A program made the translations under genes and the position numbers. This document shows, piece after piece, positions 1 through 7,218 of a DNA stretch of 21,114 nucleotides. The DNA lies in the IMG/VR virus record IMGVR_UViG_3300046516_001094, positions 1 through 21,114 of that record; one strand, given 5' to 3'. This stretch comes from a virus. Position 1 is the stretch's first letter, and each line of letters opens with the position of its first letter. The notes under the pieces were generated by a model. The model made no database searches. It had not been told where the DNA came from and saw only the letters and a list, made by a program, of their open reading frames with translations.

Positions 1-1124
1 GTGTGCTTGAACGATCCTGTGACCTTGTCTACCGCCCCGATGATCGTGCCGAGCGCATGGAAGGCGGCGCCGAGAACCTTCGTCACATCCGTGACGTCCT
101 TCTGCAACCGTCCCGTCTCGTTCATCATCGCCAGCCAGTTCGACAGACTCGTCAGCAGACGATTGAACGACGGCAAAAGATCACGCCCGATCGTCGCTCC
201 TGAGTCGACGAGAGCCGCATGGAACTTCTCGGTCGCCGTCGTGCCGGCCAACGCCTGACCGGCGAACTTCTGGGTGACGAAGGCGAGCGCCTGCGTCGTC
301 GTCACATGCTTAGGAACAATGATCCCAAGGCGGCGCAGAGCAGTCGCCGAACCACCGAGCGCCTTAGCCAACGCGAGCGAAGCCGACTGCAACGAGATAG
401 TCCTCGCTCGAGCGATGTCCGCGGCTAGCCCGGTGAGTTTCAGCGACTTCTGTACATTGCCGCCGATGCGGACGAGGAACCCGAACGATGTCAAGAGTTC
501 CGACTTCGTGAATCCGGCCAGATGCGACTCCTTGAGCAAGGCTGCACTGATCTGAGTTCCATACTGAGCCCACGACTTGCCGCTCGTCCGCAACTGTTGC
601 GCCACCTGCTTCTGCGCGACAACCTCATCCTGGGCTGCCTTGATGCTCCCCCTGATGAGAGTCGCGCCGGCCGCGAACGCGATGAACCCTGTCGACGCGA
701 ACGCAAGCGACCGTCCTAGCGATGCGGCGGCACCCGATCCGGCTAGGAGACCGCGGGCTGTCTTTCCCACGTCGCGGTCGGCCGTCTTGGATTTTCCTGA
801 GAACGCTCCAGTTGCCACCGCCGTCTCACCCGTCAGCACAGCCAGCCGCTTCTGAGCGATCCCCAACTGGTAGGCGGCTGCGATCTGTGCGTCGGAGCCT
901 TTGACGAAACTCTCGGACGCGATCTGGTACTCGGCAACGCTTGCCCGTGTTGCCTGGATCCGTTTGGTCGTCCCGGCCAACACGGATTCGGTGACCTTCG
1001 TGTTCGTCGAAACGGAAAGGTCACCGAATTGCTTGGTCGCAGCCCCAACCTGTGCATACGTCTTCTCAAGAGAGGCTGCATCCCCGAAGAACTCGACACC
1101 GACTCGGCGACTGAACGTGCTCAA
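1..1124 (-). CDS. Tape measure protein, N-terminal part (runs off left edge)
   Basis: Open frame of about 374 codons with no stop before position 1. Tape measure proteins span the tail tube lumen, set tail length and help DNA pass into the cell. The product is Ala/Ser/Thr/Lys-rich and helical, with few aromatic residues. It begins (M)STFSRRVGVEF, and around residue 140 has a hydrophobic Gly/Ala-rich segment (SLAFASTGFIAFAAGATLI) typical of these proteins. The start is a TTG whose TTGA overlaps the stop of the frameshifted chaperone product by 4 bp, as at other junctions here. Position directly after a chaperone with a slippery site is the classical siphovirus order. The C-terminal part is missing from the window, so total length is unknown. 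Confidence 0.87.
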   Translation of the reverse strand, partial: MSTFSRRVGVEFFGDAASLEKTYAQVGAATKQFGDLSVSTNTKVTESVLAGTTKRIQATRASVAEYQIASESFVKGSDAQIAAAYQLGIAQKRLAVLTGETAVATGAFSGKSKTADRDVGKTARGLLAGSGAAASLGRSLAFASTGFIAFAAGATLIRGSIKAAQDEVVAQKQVAQQLRTSGKSWAQYGTQISAALLKESHLAGFTKSELLTSFGFLVRIGGNVQKSLKLTGLAADIARARTISLQSASLALAKALGGSATALRRLGIIVPKHVTTTQALAFVTQKFAGQALAGTTATEKFHAALVDSGATIGRDLLPSFNRLLTSLSNWLAMMNETGRLQKDVTDVTKVLGAAFHALGTIIGAVDKVTGSFKH

Positions 1125-1710
1125 CTAGGCGCCTTCATGGCGTCCCACATGGCGATGATCTCGAACAACGAGATGTTGTCGTTGAGGATGTCGGGGCGGT
1201 GGAGGTTGAACTCGACAAGCATCCAGGGTCCCCACATCAGGCTGGGGTCTCGCTGGAATCCTCTGATGTCGAGGGGTTCGGTTCGGGAGCAGATGTCTCC
1301 GCCGGGGTCGCAGATGACTCGGATGCGTCGGATGGCGAGCCGGAGCTGCTTACGTCTAAGTGCTGCACCGGCTCTTGCGTCAAAGGGACCGCGCCGTTCG
1401 TCTCCTCTTCTTCCGCTCCCAGGAACGTCACGTCTGGCAGTTCGAGCTCGTCGATGAAGTGCATGATCCGCTCCACCGACCAGTCCGGATACTTGGCCCG
1501 GATGCTGAGGCCGATCATGGCGAGCATGATGGGACCACGTCCCCGCTGTGATGGGTCATCGAGTGCTTCCGCGAACTCGTCCAGCGGCATCTGCGTACAG
1601 CGGTCGATGATCTTGATGTCCTTGGCTCCCGACAGACCTATCGCGAACGGGAAGAATTCCGCTTCGCGTTCGTCGGGGAACTTCAACTCGAACCCTGGCT
1701 CCTGTGGCAT
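1121..1710 (-). CDS. Tail assembly chaperone, -1 frameshifted long product (gpG-T-like)
   Basis: Predicted 196-aa fusion. The ribosome reads 110 codons in frame 0 to CCT TTG (1386-1381), slips back one base and continues in the -1 frame for 86 codons to the TGA at 1121-1123. The -1 extension has no stops, is basic and then aromatic (DARAGAALRRKQ, later RGFQRDPSLMWGPWMLVEFN and IISLF-type sequence), and looks far more protein-like than the Ser/Pro-rich frame-0 tail. The ATG at 1237 overlapping the frame-0 TGA could also give a separate 38-aa product. In lambda-like tails the long form is a minor product that bridges the tube protein and the tape measure protein. Frame and site are read directly; shift efficiency is unknown. 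Confidence 0.75.
1237..1710 (-). CDS. Tail assembly chaperone, short (unshifted) product
   Basis: 157-aa product equivalent to lambda gpG: it binds the tape measure protein during tail tube assembly and is not kept in the virion. Residues 1-100 form the folded part (FELKFPDEREAEFFPFAIGL, then a helical segment ending WSVERIMHFIDELELPDV). The last ~50 residues are a low-complexity Ser/Pro/Glu/Thr tail, as expected for sequence read in frame past a frameshift site. A GGGAGA ribosome site precedes the ATG at 1710. It sits between the gp10-like gene and the tape measure gene, the conserved place for this chaperone. Assignment rests on position, size and the frameshift, because these chaperones are poorly conserved in sequence. 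Confidence 0.8.
   Translation of the reverse strand: MPQEPGFELKFPDEREAEFFPFAIGLSGAKDIKIIDRCTQMPLDEFAEALDDPSQRGRGPIMLAMIGLSIRAKYPDWSVERIMHFIDELELPDVTFLGAEEEETNGAVPLTQEPVQHLDVSSSGSPSDASESSATPAETSAPEPNPSTSEDSSETPA
1381..1387 (-). promoter_or_regulatory. Programmed -1 ribosomal slippery heptamer CCCTTTG
   Basis: Minus strand reads C CCT TTG in frame 0, a perfect X XXY YYZ slippery heptamer. A -1 slip re-pairs CCT to CCC and TTG to TTT. It lies about 48 codons before the frame-0 stop, and the -1 frame downstream stays open to the tape measure start. Confidence 0.7.
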
Positions 1711-1722
1711 GTCCCGGTCTCC

Positions 1723-2085
1723 CTATATCTCGAAAATCGCGATCGTCTTGTCGACCGCCTTCACGAACTCTGCCTCCAACTCCGGCCACGTCTTCTCAAC
1801 CGCAGGCAACAGAGCCTTCCTCATCTGTAGCGAACCCCAGTCGGGCCTCTTTCCTGTCGTCTTGAGAAGCGACTGCTCCACCGCTATGCCTCGCTGACGA
1901 ACACGAACCTTGAACCCTTCCGCTGACTTGGTGCTGTATTTGGCGAGGCGCGGGACGGCGTCCACTTTGACGATGTCTCCTGCTTCGCGGAACGCCTCCC
2001 GCACCTCTTTGTTCGTTGCGCTGCCCGCGGCCTTCGACGCTTTCAACAGCTCCGACAGACCGGTGACTACGAACTGGTCGGGCAT
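1723..2085 (-). CDS. HK97 gp10-like minor tail/neck protein
   Basis: 120-aa protein beginning MPDQFVVTGLSELL. Its layout matches the HK97 gp10-like family of tail completion or neck proteins: an N-terminal helix with KEVREAFREAGDIVKVDAVPR, a short beta region with VRVRQRGIAVEQ, and a C-terminal helix (LPAVEKTWPELEAEFVKAVDKT). These proteins join the head-tail interface or tail terminus. The ATG at 2085 shares one base with the TAA of the tail tube gene (TAATG), which fixes the start; the same frame is open much further upstream, but that part overlaps the tube gene. Odd point: in many phages the gp10-like gene precedes the tail tube gene, whereas here it follows. Family assignment is by pattern, not alignment. 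Confidence 0.6.
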   Translation of the reverse strand: MPDQFVVTGLSELLKASKAAGSATNKEVREAFREAGDIVKVDAVPRLAKYSTKSAEGFKVRVRQRGIAVEQSLLKTTGKRPDWGSLQMRKALLPAVEKTWPELEAEFVKAVDKTIAIFEI

Positions 2086-2510
2086 TACGAGGTAGCCCAC
2101 GCCCAGATGGTGTTCGATGCCGGCAGGATCGTCGCCGTGATCTCGGCACGATTGTTCAACTGTGCGTTCAGCCCGTCGTACTCGTAGAGCTGCGCTGTTC
2201 CACCGAACCACGGGTTCGTCGCTGACCGTGCAGCCGACGTCGGCCGCAGTTCGATCACGAACAACGCTGTCGCGCTCGTGTAGTACGGGTTGATCAACTG
2301 GTGGATCATGGTGTTGCCGAAGTCCTGCAAGATGCCCAGGACGATCGACTGTGTGCGCGAACCGGGAACGAACTCCTGTGAGCTCGTCGGGTTGAACCCC
2401 GATACGTCGATCTGGTTCTTCGAGTCGGGCGTGTCGACGCTGACGCACCAGTCACTAATGTTCTGTGACGCGAACGATACGTATACGTCGGTTGCGGCAA
2501 ACTTTGCCAC
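2085..2510 (-). CDS. Major tail tube protein
   Basis: 141-aa, Thr/Ser/Asn-rich, beta-strand-rich protein. It has the tail tube pattern: a compact N-terminal strand region (FAATDVYVSFASQNISDWCVSV), a segment on 'GFNPTSSQEFVPGSRTQSI' that resembles tube-protein loop sequences, and a C-terminal ITATILPAS strand. Such proteins stack as hexamers around the tape measure protein. The GTG start at 2510 has a strong AAAGGAG ribosome site seven bases upstream, the best in this stretch, which fits a highly expressed structural protein. It is preceded by a 48-bp gap, one of the few real gaps in the operon. Position between tail terminator and chaperone supports the call. It is also a plausible acceptor for the nearby glycosylation enzymes. 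Confidence 0.75.
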   Translation of the reverse strand: MAKFAATDVYVSFASQNISDWCVSVDTPDSKNQIDVSGFNPTSSQEFVPGSRTQSIVLGILQDFGNTMIHQLINPYYTSATALFVIELRPTSAARSATNPWFGGTAQLYEYDGLNAQLNNRAEITATILPASNTIWAWATS

Positions 2511-2558
2511 GGTCAGCTCCTTTCGGGACTATGGATGGATGTGCACATGCGTCCCGGT

Positions 2559-2969
2559 CTAGAGCTCGATCTGGATATGCCAAGTGGAACCCAAGAACTC
2601 TCCGTTCTTGGTCTCGATGAACTGTTGACCATCGCAGCGAGTCACGATGGCGTTGTTGACGATACCTCCGAGTGTCTTGTCGGATTCGATCGCCGTCCAA
2701 ATGTTCGTGGCTCCCGTCGGAGACAGCCAAGTGTCAAGCCGCATCTGCGCGGACTCCTGTGTGGGCGCACCGGCTAGTCCTTGCACGAGGAAGTTGTCTA
2801 TCTCCCATGATCCCATCGCCACCTTCAATACCTCGCCGAATCCCGTAACCTGAATGGTTGGTGGTGTAGGAGACTCGCTCCTGTACGGGGACACCTGAGC
2901 CGTGTTGCCCACGACGGCCTTGATGTTCGCGACGAGACCGGCACGGATCTGGCTGATCTCGACGGTCAC
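2559..2969 (-). CDS. Tail terminator protein
   Basis: 136-aa protein starting MTVEISQIRAGLVANIKAVVG. The pattern is that of actinophage tail terminators: an N-terminal helix, a 'PPTIQVTGFGEV' strand, a central helical segment with 'MRLDTWLSPTG..NIWTAIESDKTLGGIVNNAIV', and a C-terminal strand ending FLGSTWHIQIEL. Tail terminators cap the tube and join it to the connector. The GTG start overlaps the connector stop as GTGA, 4 bp. Its location between connector and tail tube is the expected one. Confidence 0.75.
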   Translation of the reverse strand: MTVEISQIRAGLVANIKAVVGNTAQVSPYRSESPTPPTIQVTGFGEVLKVAMGSWEIDNFLVQGLAGAPTQESAQMRLDTWLSPTGATNIWTAIESDKTLGGIVNNAIVTRCDGQQFIETKNGEFLGSTWHIQIEL

Positions 2970-3574
2970 AGGATGAGCAGCGGCTCGTCAGCGTCGAGGT
3001 TGTCGAGGAGGAAGGACACGTCAGGATCGATCTTGCCGAGACGCGCAGCGGCGATGGCGTCGGTCCCGATCGTCAAGATCCCATACGGGGTCTCACGTGC
3101 GCGCTTGAGGTAGCGGCCGGCGAGGATCGTTGTCGCCTGCGTCACCTGGTACGGCGCCGTCGTCCAGCCGAACGTCCCGCCTATCTGGACTCCATAGTTG
3201 AACGGAGGCCAGATGTCGCCCTGCTGCGGCCTGAGCGTCACCTGATTGTATGGGCGCCCGTCCAAGGCGGCGTTGATCGGCTCGAGGTAGAAGTCGGTGT
3301 TCTGAACCCAGGTTGTGCCGTAAGACCCTGTGCCGTTCATGTCGACTGTGAGAGCGGTTAGCGTGACGAGGTCGTCGATCTGGATGCTGCACTCGGACTG
3401 GTTGGCCGTGTATTTGCGCGTCTCGGCGGTCGGGTAAAAGCGAGTGTCTTTGTAGGCGTCGATGACACGACTCGCCGCGCTGATCGCGGTGGTGATGTCG
3501 TCGTCGGCGTAGGTTGCGGTCCCGATCTCAAGCGTGTTCTTCAACTGGGTGCTGGTGATGTAGTTAGTCGGCAA
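2966..3574 (-). CDS. Head-tail connector (HK97 gp6-like)
   Basis: 202-aa protein beginning MPTNYITSTQLKNTLEI. N-terminal helices (DDDITTAISAASRVIDAYKDTRFYP) are followed by a beta-rich middle (TRKYTANQSECSIQIDDLVTL, then VTLRPQQGDIWPP) and C-terminal helices (TTILAGRYLKRARETPYG). This is the layout of gp6-like adaptor proteins, which form the ring under the portal. The start is TTG at 3574 with an AGGGAGG ribosome site; it overlaps the stop of the upstream fused glycosyltransferase by 11 bp. It is the first tail-neck gene after the glycan cassette. In most phages it would follow the capsid gene closely, so the cassette appears inserted between capsid and connector. Confidence 0.78.
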   Translation of the reverse strand: MPTNYITSTQLKNTLEIGTATYADDDITTAISAASRVIDAYKDTRFYPTAETRKYTANQSECSIQIDDLVTLTALTVDMNGTGSYGTTWVQNTDFYLEPINAALDGRPYNQVTLRPQQGDIWPPFNYGVQIGGTFGWTTAPYQVTQATTILAGRYLKRARETPYGILTIGTDAIAAARLGKIDPDVSFLLDNLDADEPLLIL

Positions 3575-4679
3575 GTGTCAGCGCCTCCCTCGCTCGAGCC
3601 ATGAACCGCTCCCGGTTCGCGAGCGTCGCCGCGCGCACCCTCGGGTCGTCCGGCTTCATCGTCGCGTTACGGATGTGGTGGAGTGGTACGCGCACCTCTC
3701 GGAGAGTCATGCCTGCCATACGGGCGCGGAGGCAGAGGTCGTTGTCCTCGAAGTAGGCGGGCGGGTTGAAGTCCTCGTCGAAGCCGCCAATCTCTAGGAG
3801 ATCATCTCTCATGCCGGCGAGACACCAGCCGTCGAGGTAGGGCATCGGTGTTCCGTCGACGGAACCGTGCGGGTCGTCTCGAAGCTGTGCTCCGATGAGG
3901 ACGCCGGGTTCGACTGCTTCGCGGATCGGCTCGAGCCAGTACGGGTCTCGCGCGAGCACGTCGTTGTTCAGGAACAGGACGATGTCGGACTTGGCCGCGT
4001 ATAGGCCGCGGTTGCATGTTGAGCCGAACCCCACCGAATCCTCGTTACGGAGTGTCGCGAACGGGATAGGCGGGTCGGATCCGTCGTCAACAACGATCAG
4101 CTCGTCGCGTGGACTGCGCCGGATGACTGCCTGCTTGTATCCGTCCGCGAGCTCCAAGTGGTTCAACCAGGGAGTCACGATGCTGATGGTCGGGAAGTCG
4201 GGTCTGACGGTGCAGACGATCTCGTCGCGCCACATGACTCCGCCCATCTTCTCGACGCATCCGCTGATGAATGAGAAGTCGCCGCCGGGTTCTTTGAATC
4301 CTGGCGCGTGTTCCTTCCATTCGCCCAATAGTTCGGGCTGGTTCGGCACGAGGAACATGGGAGTGCCGACGTTGCCGAATTCGAGGAACGGTTGCCGCCA
4401 CATCACACCGTGCTGGTGGTGGTCCATCTTGAAGATCACCGGCACGTTACAAGCCGCTTCACGCATCAACTTGATCGCTCCTGGCGTGTAGACATCGTCG
4501 TCGTCGAGGAATGCGAGATGGGTTCCTGTGGCCTTCTGAATGCCTCGGGTGCGCGCCGAGTATCCGTGGTCTCCGTCTTGGTTCTCGATCACGATGACCT
4601 CGTCGGCTCCGGCACATGATTCTTTCGCGTCAGCCAGCGAGTCGCGGCCGAGGGTCGGAATTATCACGCTTATCGTCAC
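3564..4679 (-). CDS. Bifunctional glycosyltransferase with two fused GT2 domains
   Basis: 371-aa protein. Domain 1 (about residues 1-155) starts with the GT2 strand TISVIIPTLGR and has an acidic metal/nucleotide-sugar site, FLDDDDVY (58-64). Domain 2 (about 162-371) starts again with TISIVTPWLNH and has IVVDDGSD (195-202), the LFLNNDVLARD motif (236-245), the GGFDE acceptor loop (298-302) and FEDNDLCLRARMAG (310-323). Each half therefore looks like a GT-A fold transferase using a nucleotide-sugar donor. The start is GTG at 4679, overlapping the upstream methyltransferase stop as GTGA; a longer ATG start at 4706 would overlap that gene by 31 bp and is less likely. Domain 1 lacks a clear DGS-type first motif, so it could be degenerate or have a different specificity. 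Confidence 0.85.
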   Translation of the reverse strand: MTISVIIPTLGRDSLADAKESCAGADEVIVIENQDGDHGYSARTRGIQKATGTHLAFLDDDDVYTPGAIKLMREAACNVPVIFKMDHHQHGVMWRQPFLEFGNVGTPMFLVPNQPELLGEWKEHAPGFKEPGGDFSFISGCVEKMGGVMWRDEIVCTVRPDFPTISIVTPWLNHLELADGYKQAVIRRSPRDELIVVDDGSDPPIPFATLRNEDSVGFGSTCNRGLYAAKSDIVLFLNNDVLARDPYWLEPIREAVEPGVLIGAQLRDDPHGSVDGTPMPYLDGWCLAGMRDDLLEIGGFDEDFNPPAYFEDNDLCLRARMAGMTLREVRVPLHHIRNATMKPDDPRVRAATLANRERFMARAREALTLAD

Positions 4680-5272
4680 CACGTAATCACGCCGATGCCG
4701 CCCCATAGTTCAAGGTCGCGGCGCGCGTCACCCAAGAACTCTTCGGTCTCGAATCTCGGAGTCAACTGCTTCCACAGCTTCCTCACGAACACGCCGGTAC
4801 TTGTGGGATGCGGAAGGATGTCGTGGAAGGCGATCAGGCCACCTCTACGGACGAGCCAGCTATACATCGCGAAGTCTTGGAGGACTCCTTCGTAGCTGTG
4901 GTCGCCGTCGATGAACAGGAAGTCGATGGGTTCGTTGCGGAGGATCTTCATGACCGCGGTCAGCGTGCTCTGCTCGTGGGAGTTCACGTTGAGCCAATGC
5001 TCGATCTCGCGCTCGATCGTCTGTCCACCGACACTCCCACCGCCGAACGGTCCATCGGTGAGGCTGATGCTGATGATCTTCGCGTCGGGAGCGGCGAGCC
5101 TCCAAGCAAGAAGCGAGCCACCGCATTTGCTGCCGATCTCAAGGATCACCTTCGGCTCGAGATCCACTACACGGTCGACAAGATGCTCAAACTCGTCCAT
5201 CTTCTGTGAAGCGTCAGCCCTGATAGCCCACTCCGCGATCTCCGTGGCTCTAGTAGTCGCAACCGCGCTCAC
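4676..5272 (-). CDS. Class I SAM-dependent methyltransferase (Methyltransf_24/CmcI-like)
   Basis: 198-aa protein. It has motif I VILEIGSKCGGSLLAW (42-57), a following SLTDG acidic-strand region, the strong FLFIDGDHSYEGV motif (118-130) and GGLIAFHDI (144-152). The IDGDHSYEGV plus HDI pair marks the Methyltransf_24 / cephalosporin-hydroxylase-like group, which contains many sugar and small-molecule O-methyltransferases acting with a divalent metal. It begins with GTG and overlaps the upstream GT2 gene by GTGA. Wedged between two glycosyltransferases, it most likely methylates a sugar of the glycan they build; the exact substrate cannot be read from sequence. Confidence 0.85.
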   Translation of the reverse strand: MSAVATTRATEIAEWAIRADASQKMDEFEHLVDRVVDLEPKVILEIGSKCGGSLLAWRLAAPDAKIISISLTDGPFGGGSVGGQTIEREIEHWLNVNSHEQSTLTAVMKILRNEPIDFLFIDGDHSYEGVLQDFAMYSWLVRRGGLIAFHDILPHPTSTGVFVRKLWKQLTPRFETEEFLGDARRDLELWGGIGVITW

Positions 5273-5946
5273 ACGACCGCTCCGTACTTCTCACGTAACA
5301 GGGCTAATCCCTGCTGCCCTTCGCGCTCCATGCCCTCTTCGCCGATCGTGACCTTGTATGTGGCGTGGTGATCATGGTCGACCCAGGCGTCGTTCGCGAT
5401 GCCAAGCTTCCAGCCGGCCTGGCGCATCCTGATGCAGTAGTCGTCGTCCTCGCCGTAGCCGAGCCCATACTCCTCGCTGAGTGGTCCGACGTCGTCGAGT
5501 GCCTCGCGGCGGATGATCGCGCAGAAGAACGCAAGCAGACCGTTCGTGTAGAACAATGTCTGGTGGCCGGGGCCGTCGGCTCGCTGTTCCGACTCGCAAC
5601 GGTTGGTGCGCGGCCCGACGACGCCGAGGCTCTTGTCGATGCCGAAGTAGAACAGCATCTTGTCGAAGGCGTCGTCGGCTACGACGGTGTCGTTGTTGAG
5701 GATGCAGATGAACGGCGCGGTGGTGCTCTGGATGCCAATGTTCATGGCTTTGGCGAACCCATAGTTCTCGGGTAGCAGGATCATCGTGTCAGTCTCAAGC
5801 AGCTCCTTGCGAGCGTTCTCGATGTCTGCGTCGGGGCTTCCATTGTCAACGAGGATGACGCGGAAGTCTCTGGGGATGCTGTGGAGGCAGCGAACGGTGA
5901 GGTCTGAGAGTCCGCATTGGAGAAGGACGATGTCGAGTTGCGTCAT
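5269..5946 (-). CDS. GT2 glycosyltransferase (rhamnosyltransferase-like)
   Basis: 225-aa GT-A fold transferase with all the expected GT2 motifs: LDIVLLQCG at the N-terminus, ILVDNGSPDAD (31-41), PENYGFAKAMNIG (59-71), the metal-binding LNNDTVVADDAF (83-94), and a C-terminal LGYGEDDDYCIRMRQAGW (162-179). The spacing NYGFAxxxNxG ... NND ... GEDxD is characteristic of WbbL-like rhamnosyl/galactosyl transferases. There are no membrane segments, so it is predicted to act in the cytoplasm. It overlaps the upstream methyltransferase by ATGA and the downstream one by GTGA, so it is translated with both. Confidence 0.9.
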   Translation of the reverse strand: MTQLDIVLLQCGLSDLTVRCLHSIPRDFRVILVDNGSPDADIENARKELLETDTMILLPENYGFAKAMNIGIQSTTAPFICILNNDTVVADDAFDKMLFYFGIDKSLGVVGPRTNRCESEQRADGPGHQTLFYTNGLLAFFCAIIRREALDDVGPLSEEYGLGYGEDDDYCIRMRQAGWKLGIANDAWVDHDHHATYKVTIGEEGMEREGQQGLALLREKYGAVV

Positions 5947-6476
5947 TTCTGCGCTTCGATCGTGAACGAGACGTGCGTTAGACGGTTGCCGATAATCGCT
6001 TGGTGGAGTTCAGCGTCACCGGGGATCAGGGTCATTCCTTGCGGTACATCCTCTACTCGCTTGAAGCCTGCGTCTCGGAGGATCTCGCGTAACGTCTCGC
6101 GCGGGATTTTCAGTTGCGCCGGGAACCGCGCCATGTGCTCGCGCGCTGCCTCATCCGGTGGATAGACGACCCCGTCGAGGTAGCACCGGAACGGATTGTC
6201 GTCGATGCGGAGCCAGCCGCCCGGTTCAAGGATTCGGTAGCACTCGGCCATGATCGGTGCGAAGTCAGGGTGCGCCGGCACGCCTTCTTCGCCGACGAAC
6301 AGGGCGTGCGACATCATGATGATCTCGGCTGACTCGTCGGCGTAGCGGTATGGGAAGTCCTCGAGGTCGAGGTAGGTGCTGCCGGGTTCGCCGCTGATGT
6401 CGCTGTTGTCGAAGCCAGGCCAGATCGCGTATCCGCAGGCGAAGTTGAGGCGACTGGCTGTCAGCGTCGCGGCCAT
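5943..6476 (-). CDS. Predicted SAM-dependent methyltransferase
   Basis: 177-aa protein. It starts with a motif I variant, RLNFACGYAIWPGFDNSDI (9-27), matching the LNLGCG...PGWxNxD pattern of small class I methyltransferases found in glycan clusters. It also has DLEDFPYRYADESAEIIMMSHAL (37-59), equivalent to the motif II/III region, and CYRILEPGGWLRIDDN (79-94), equivalent to motif post-III. Glycine 1 of the usual GxGxG loop is replaced (ACGYA), as is common in this subgroup. The start has a GAGGGAG ribosome site inside the upstream 66-aa gene and overlaps it by 16 bp. Probable role: a second methylation of the same glycan. Confidence 0.72.
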   Translation of the reverse strand: MAATLTASRLNFACGYAIWPGFDNSDISGEPGSTYLDLEDFPYRYADESAEIIMMSHALFVGEEGVPAHPDFAPIMAECYRILEPGGWLRIDDNPFRCYLDGVVYPPDEAAREHMARFPAQLKIPRETLREILRDAGFKRVEDVPQGMTLIPGDAELHQAIIGNRLTHVSFTIEAQK

Positions 6477-6661
6477 AGCTGCAACTCCCTCAACCGTGTC
6501 ATCAGTAGGGCACGCACATCGGCTTCGCTTGCGCTTTGCGTCTTCGGTCCGATCAGAGTCTCCAGATATTCTTGGCGCTCATCCCAGTTCATCACGGACA
6601 TACGGCGCACGTGGATCGCAATCTCGTTGCGGATTCCGGCGAGGCGTGGGCTGTTCTTCAT
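6461..6661 (-). CDS. Small helical protein of unknown function in glycan cassette
   Basis: 66-aa protein starting MKNSPRLAGIRNEIAIHVRRM and ending RALLMTRLRELQLWPRR. It is basic and predicted to be almost all helix. It overlaps the upstream deacetylase-like gene by ATGA and the downstream methyltransferase by 16 bp, so it is embedded in the co-translated cassette. I do not recognise a family. A role as a partner or adaptor of a neighbouring enzyme is possible but only inferred from position. Confidence 0.6.
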   Translation of the reverse strand: MKNSPRLAGIRNEIAIHVRRMSVMNWDERQEYLETLIGPKTQSASEADVRALLMTRLRELQLWPRR

Positions 6662-7218
6662 GCGGTGACCTTGAAGGATGGCTGTACCACCTCGCTGATG
6701 AGCTCGAACGACTCGGCGTTCGAGACGCGGTCAACGAGATAGTCCCATGACTCGTTCAATCCGTTGGAACCCCAATCCTGAATGTGGGTGTGCACGTGAT
6801 CGCCGTCATCGAGACGGTGAACTCGTAGTCCTTCCGGCCTGCGCTCGTCGTTGTACGGCTGGTCTGCAACCCACCAGTCTGAGTCCTCGAGCGCCTCGTA
6901 GCATTCGTCGCTGATGATCCAGCCGGGCGCCTTGAATCCGCGTTTCCAGCGGGGGTTCTTCTCGAGCTGATCGATGACCTGGACCATCTGGTCGTAGGTC
7001 CAGTCACGGCACTCGCCGCCGTCGCTTCCGGGGTCTCCGTGTAGCCATCCGTGCGGCACAACCTCGATCCAGTCGGGGAGGCGCGCGAGATAGGCGCGCG
7101 GGCACTTCGATGGGATCGCGAACGCTGTCATGCGGAACAGAGGGTTCACGGCGCGTAGACGGAAGAGGAGGTCGAGACGGTCGTGGCCTTCGTAGAGATC
7201 ATCGCTGTCGAAGATCAC
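6658..7218 (-). CDS. Polysaccharide deacetylase-like (NodB-fold) protein
   Basis: 186-aa protein whose motifs follow the NodB order: acidic pair DSDD (4-7), metal-type HGWLH (56-60, HxxxH), KAPGW (96-100, counterpart of RxPxW), DSDWW (112-116, counterpart of DxxDW) and HVHTH (141-145). Members remove N- or O-acetyl groups from sugars using a metal held by one Asp and two His. The start is GTG at 7218, giving a GTGA overlap with the upstream GT2 stop; the frame is open to 7755 upstream, but that part lies inside the GT2 gene. Size is near the minimum for the fold. It could also be an uncharacterised hydrolase of the DUF2334 type. Expected role: trimming acetyl groups from the glycan or its precursor. 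Confidence 0.7.
   Translation of the reverse strand: MIFDSDDLYEGHDRLDLLFRLRAVNPLFRMTAFAIPSKCPRAYLARLPDWIEVVPHGWLHGDPGSDGGECRDWTYDQMVQVIDQLEKNPRWKRGFKAPGWIISDECYEALEDSDWWVADQPYNDERRPEGLRVHRLDDGDHVHTHIQDWGSNGLNESWDYLVDRVSNAESFELISEVVQPSFKVTA

Noticed and set aside
1199-1897. Long plus-strand ORF (232 codons)
   Set aside because: It lies antisense to the tail chaperone and gp10-like genes. Its Ser-rich product matches no family and all other genes run on the minus strand.
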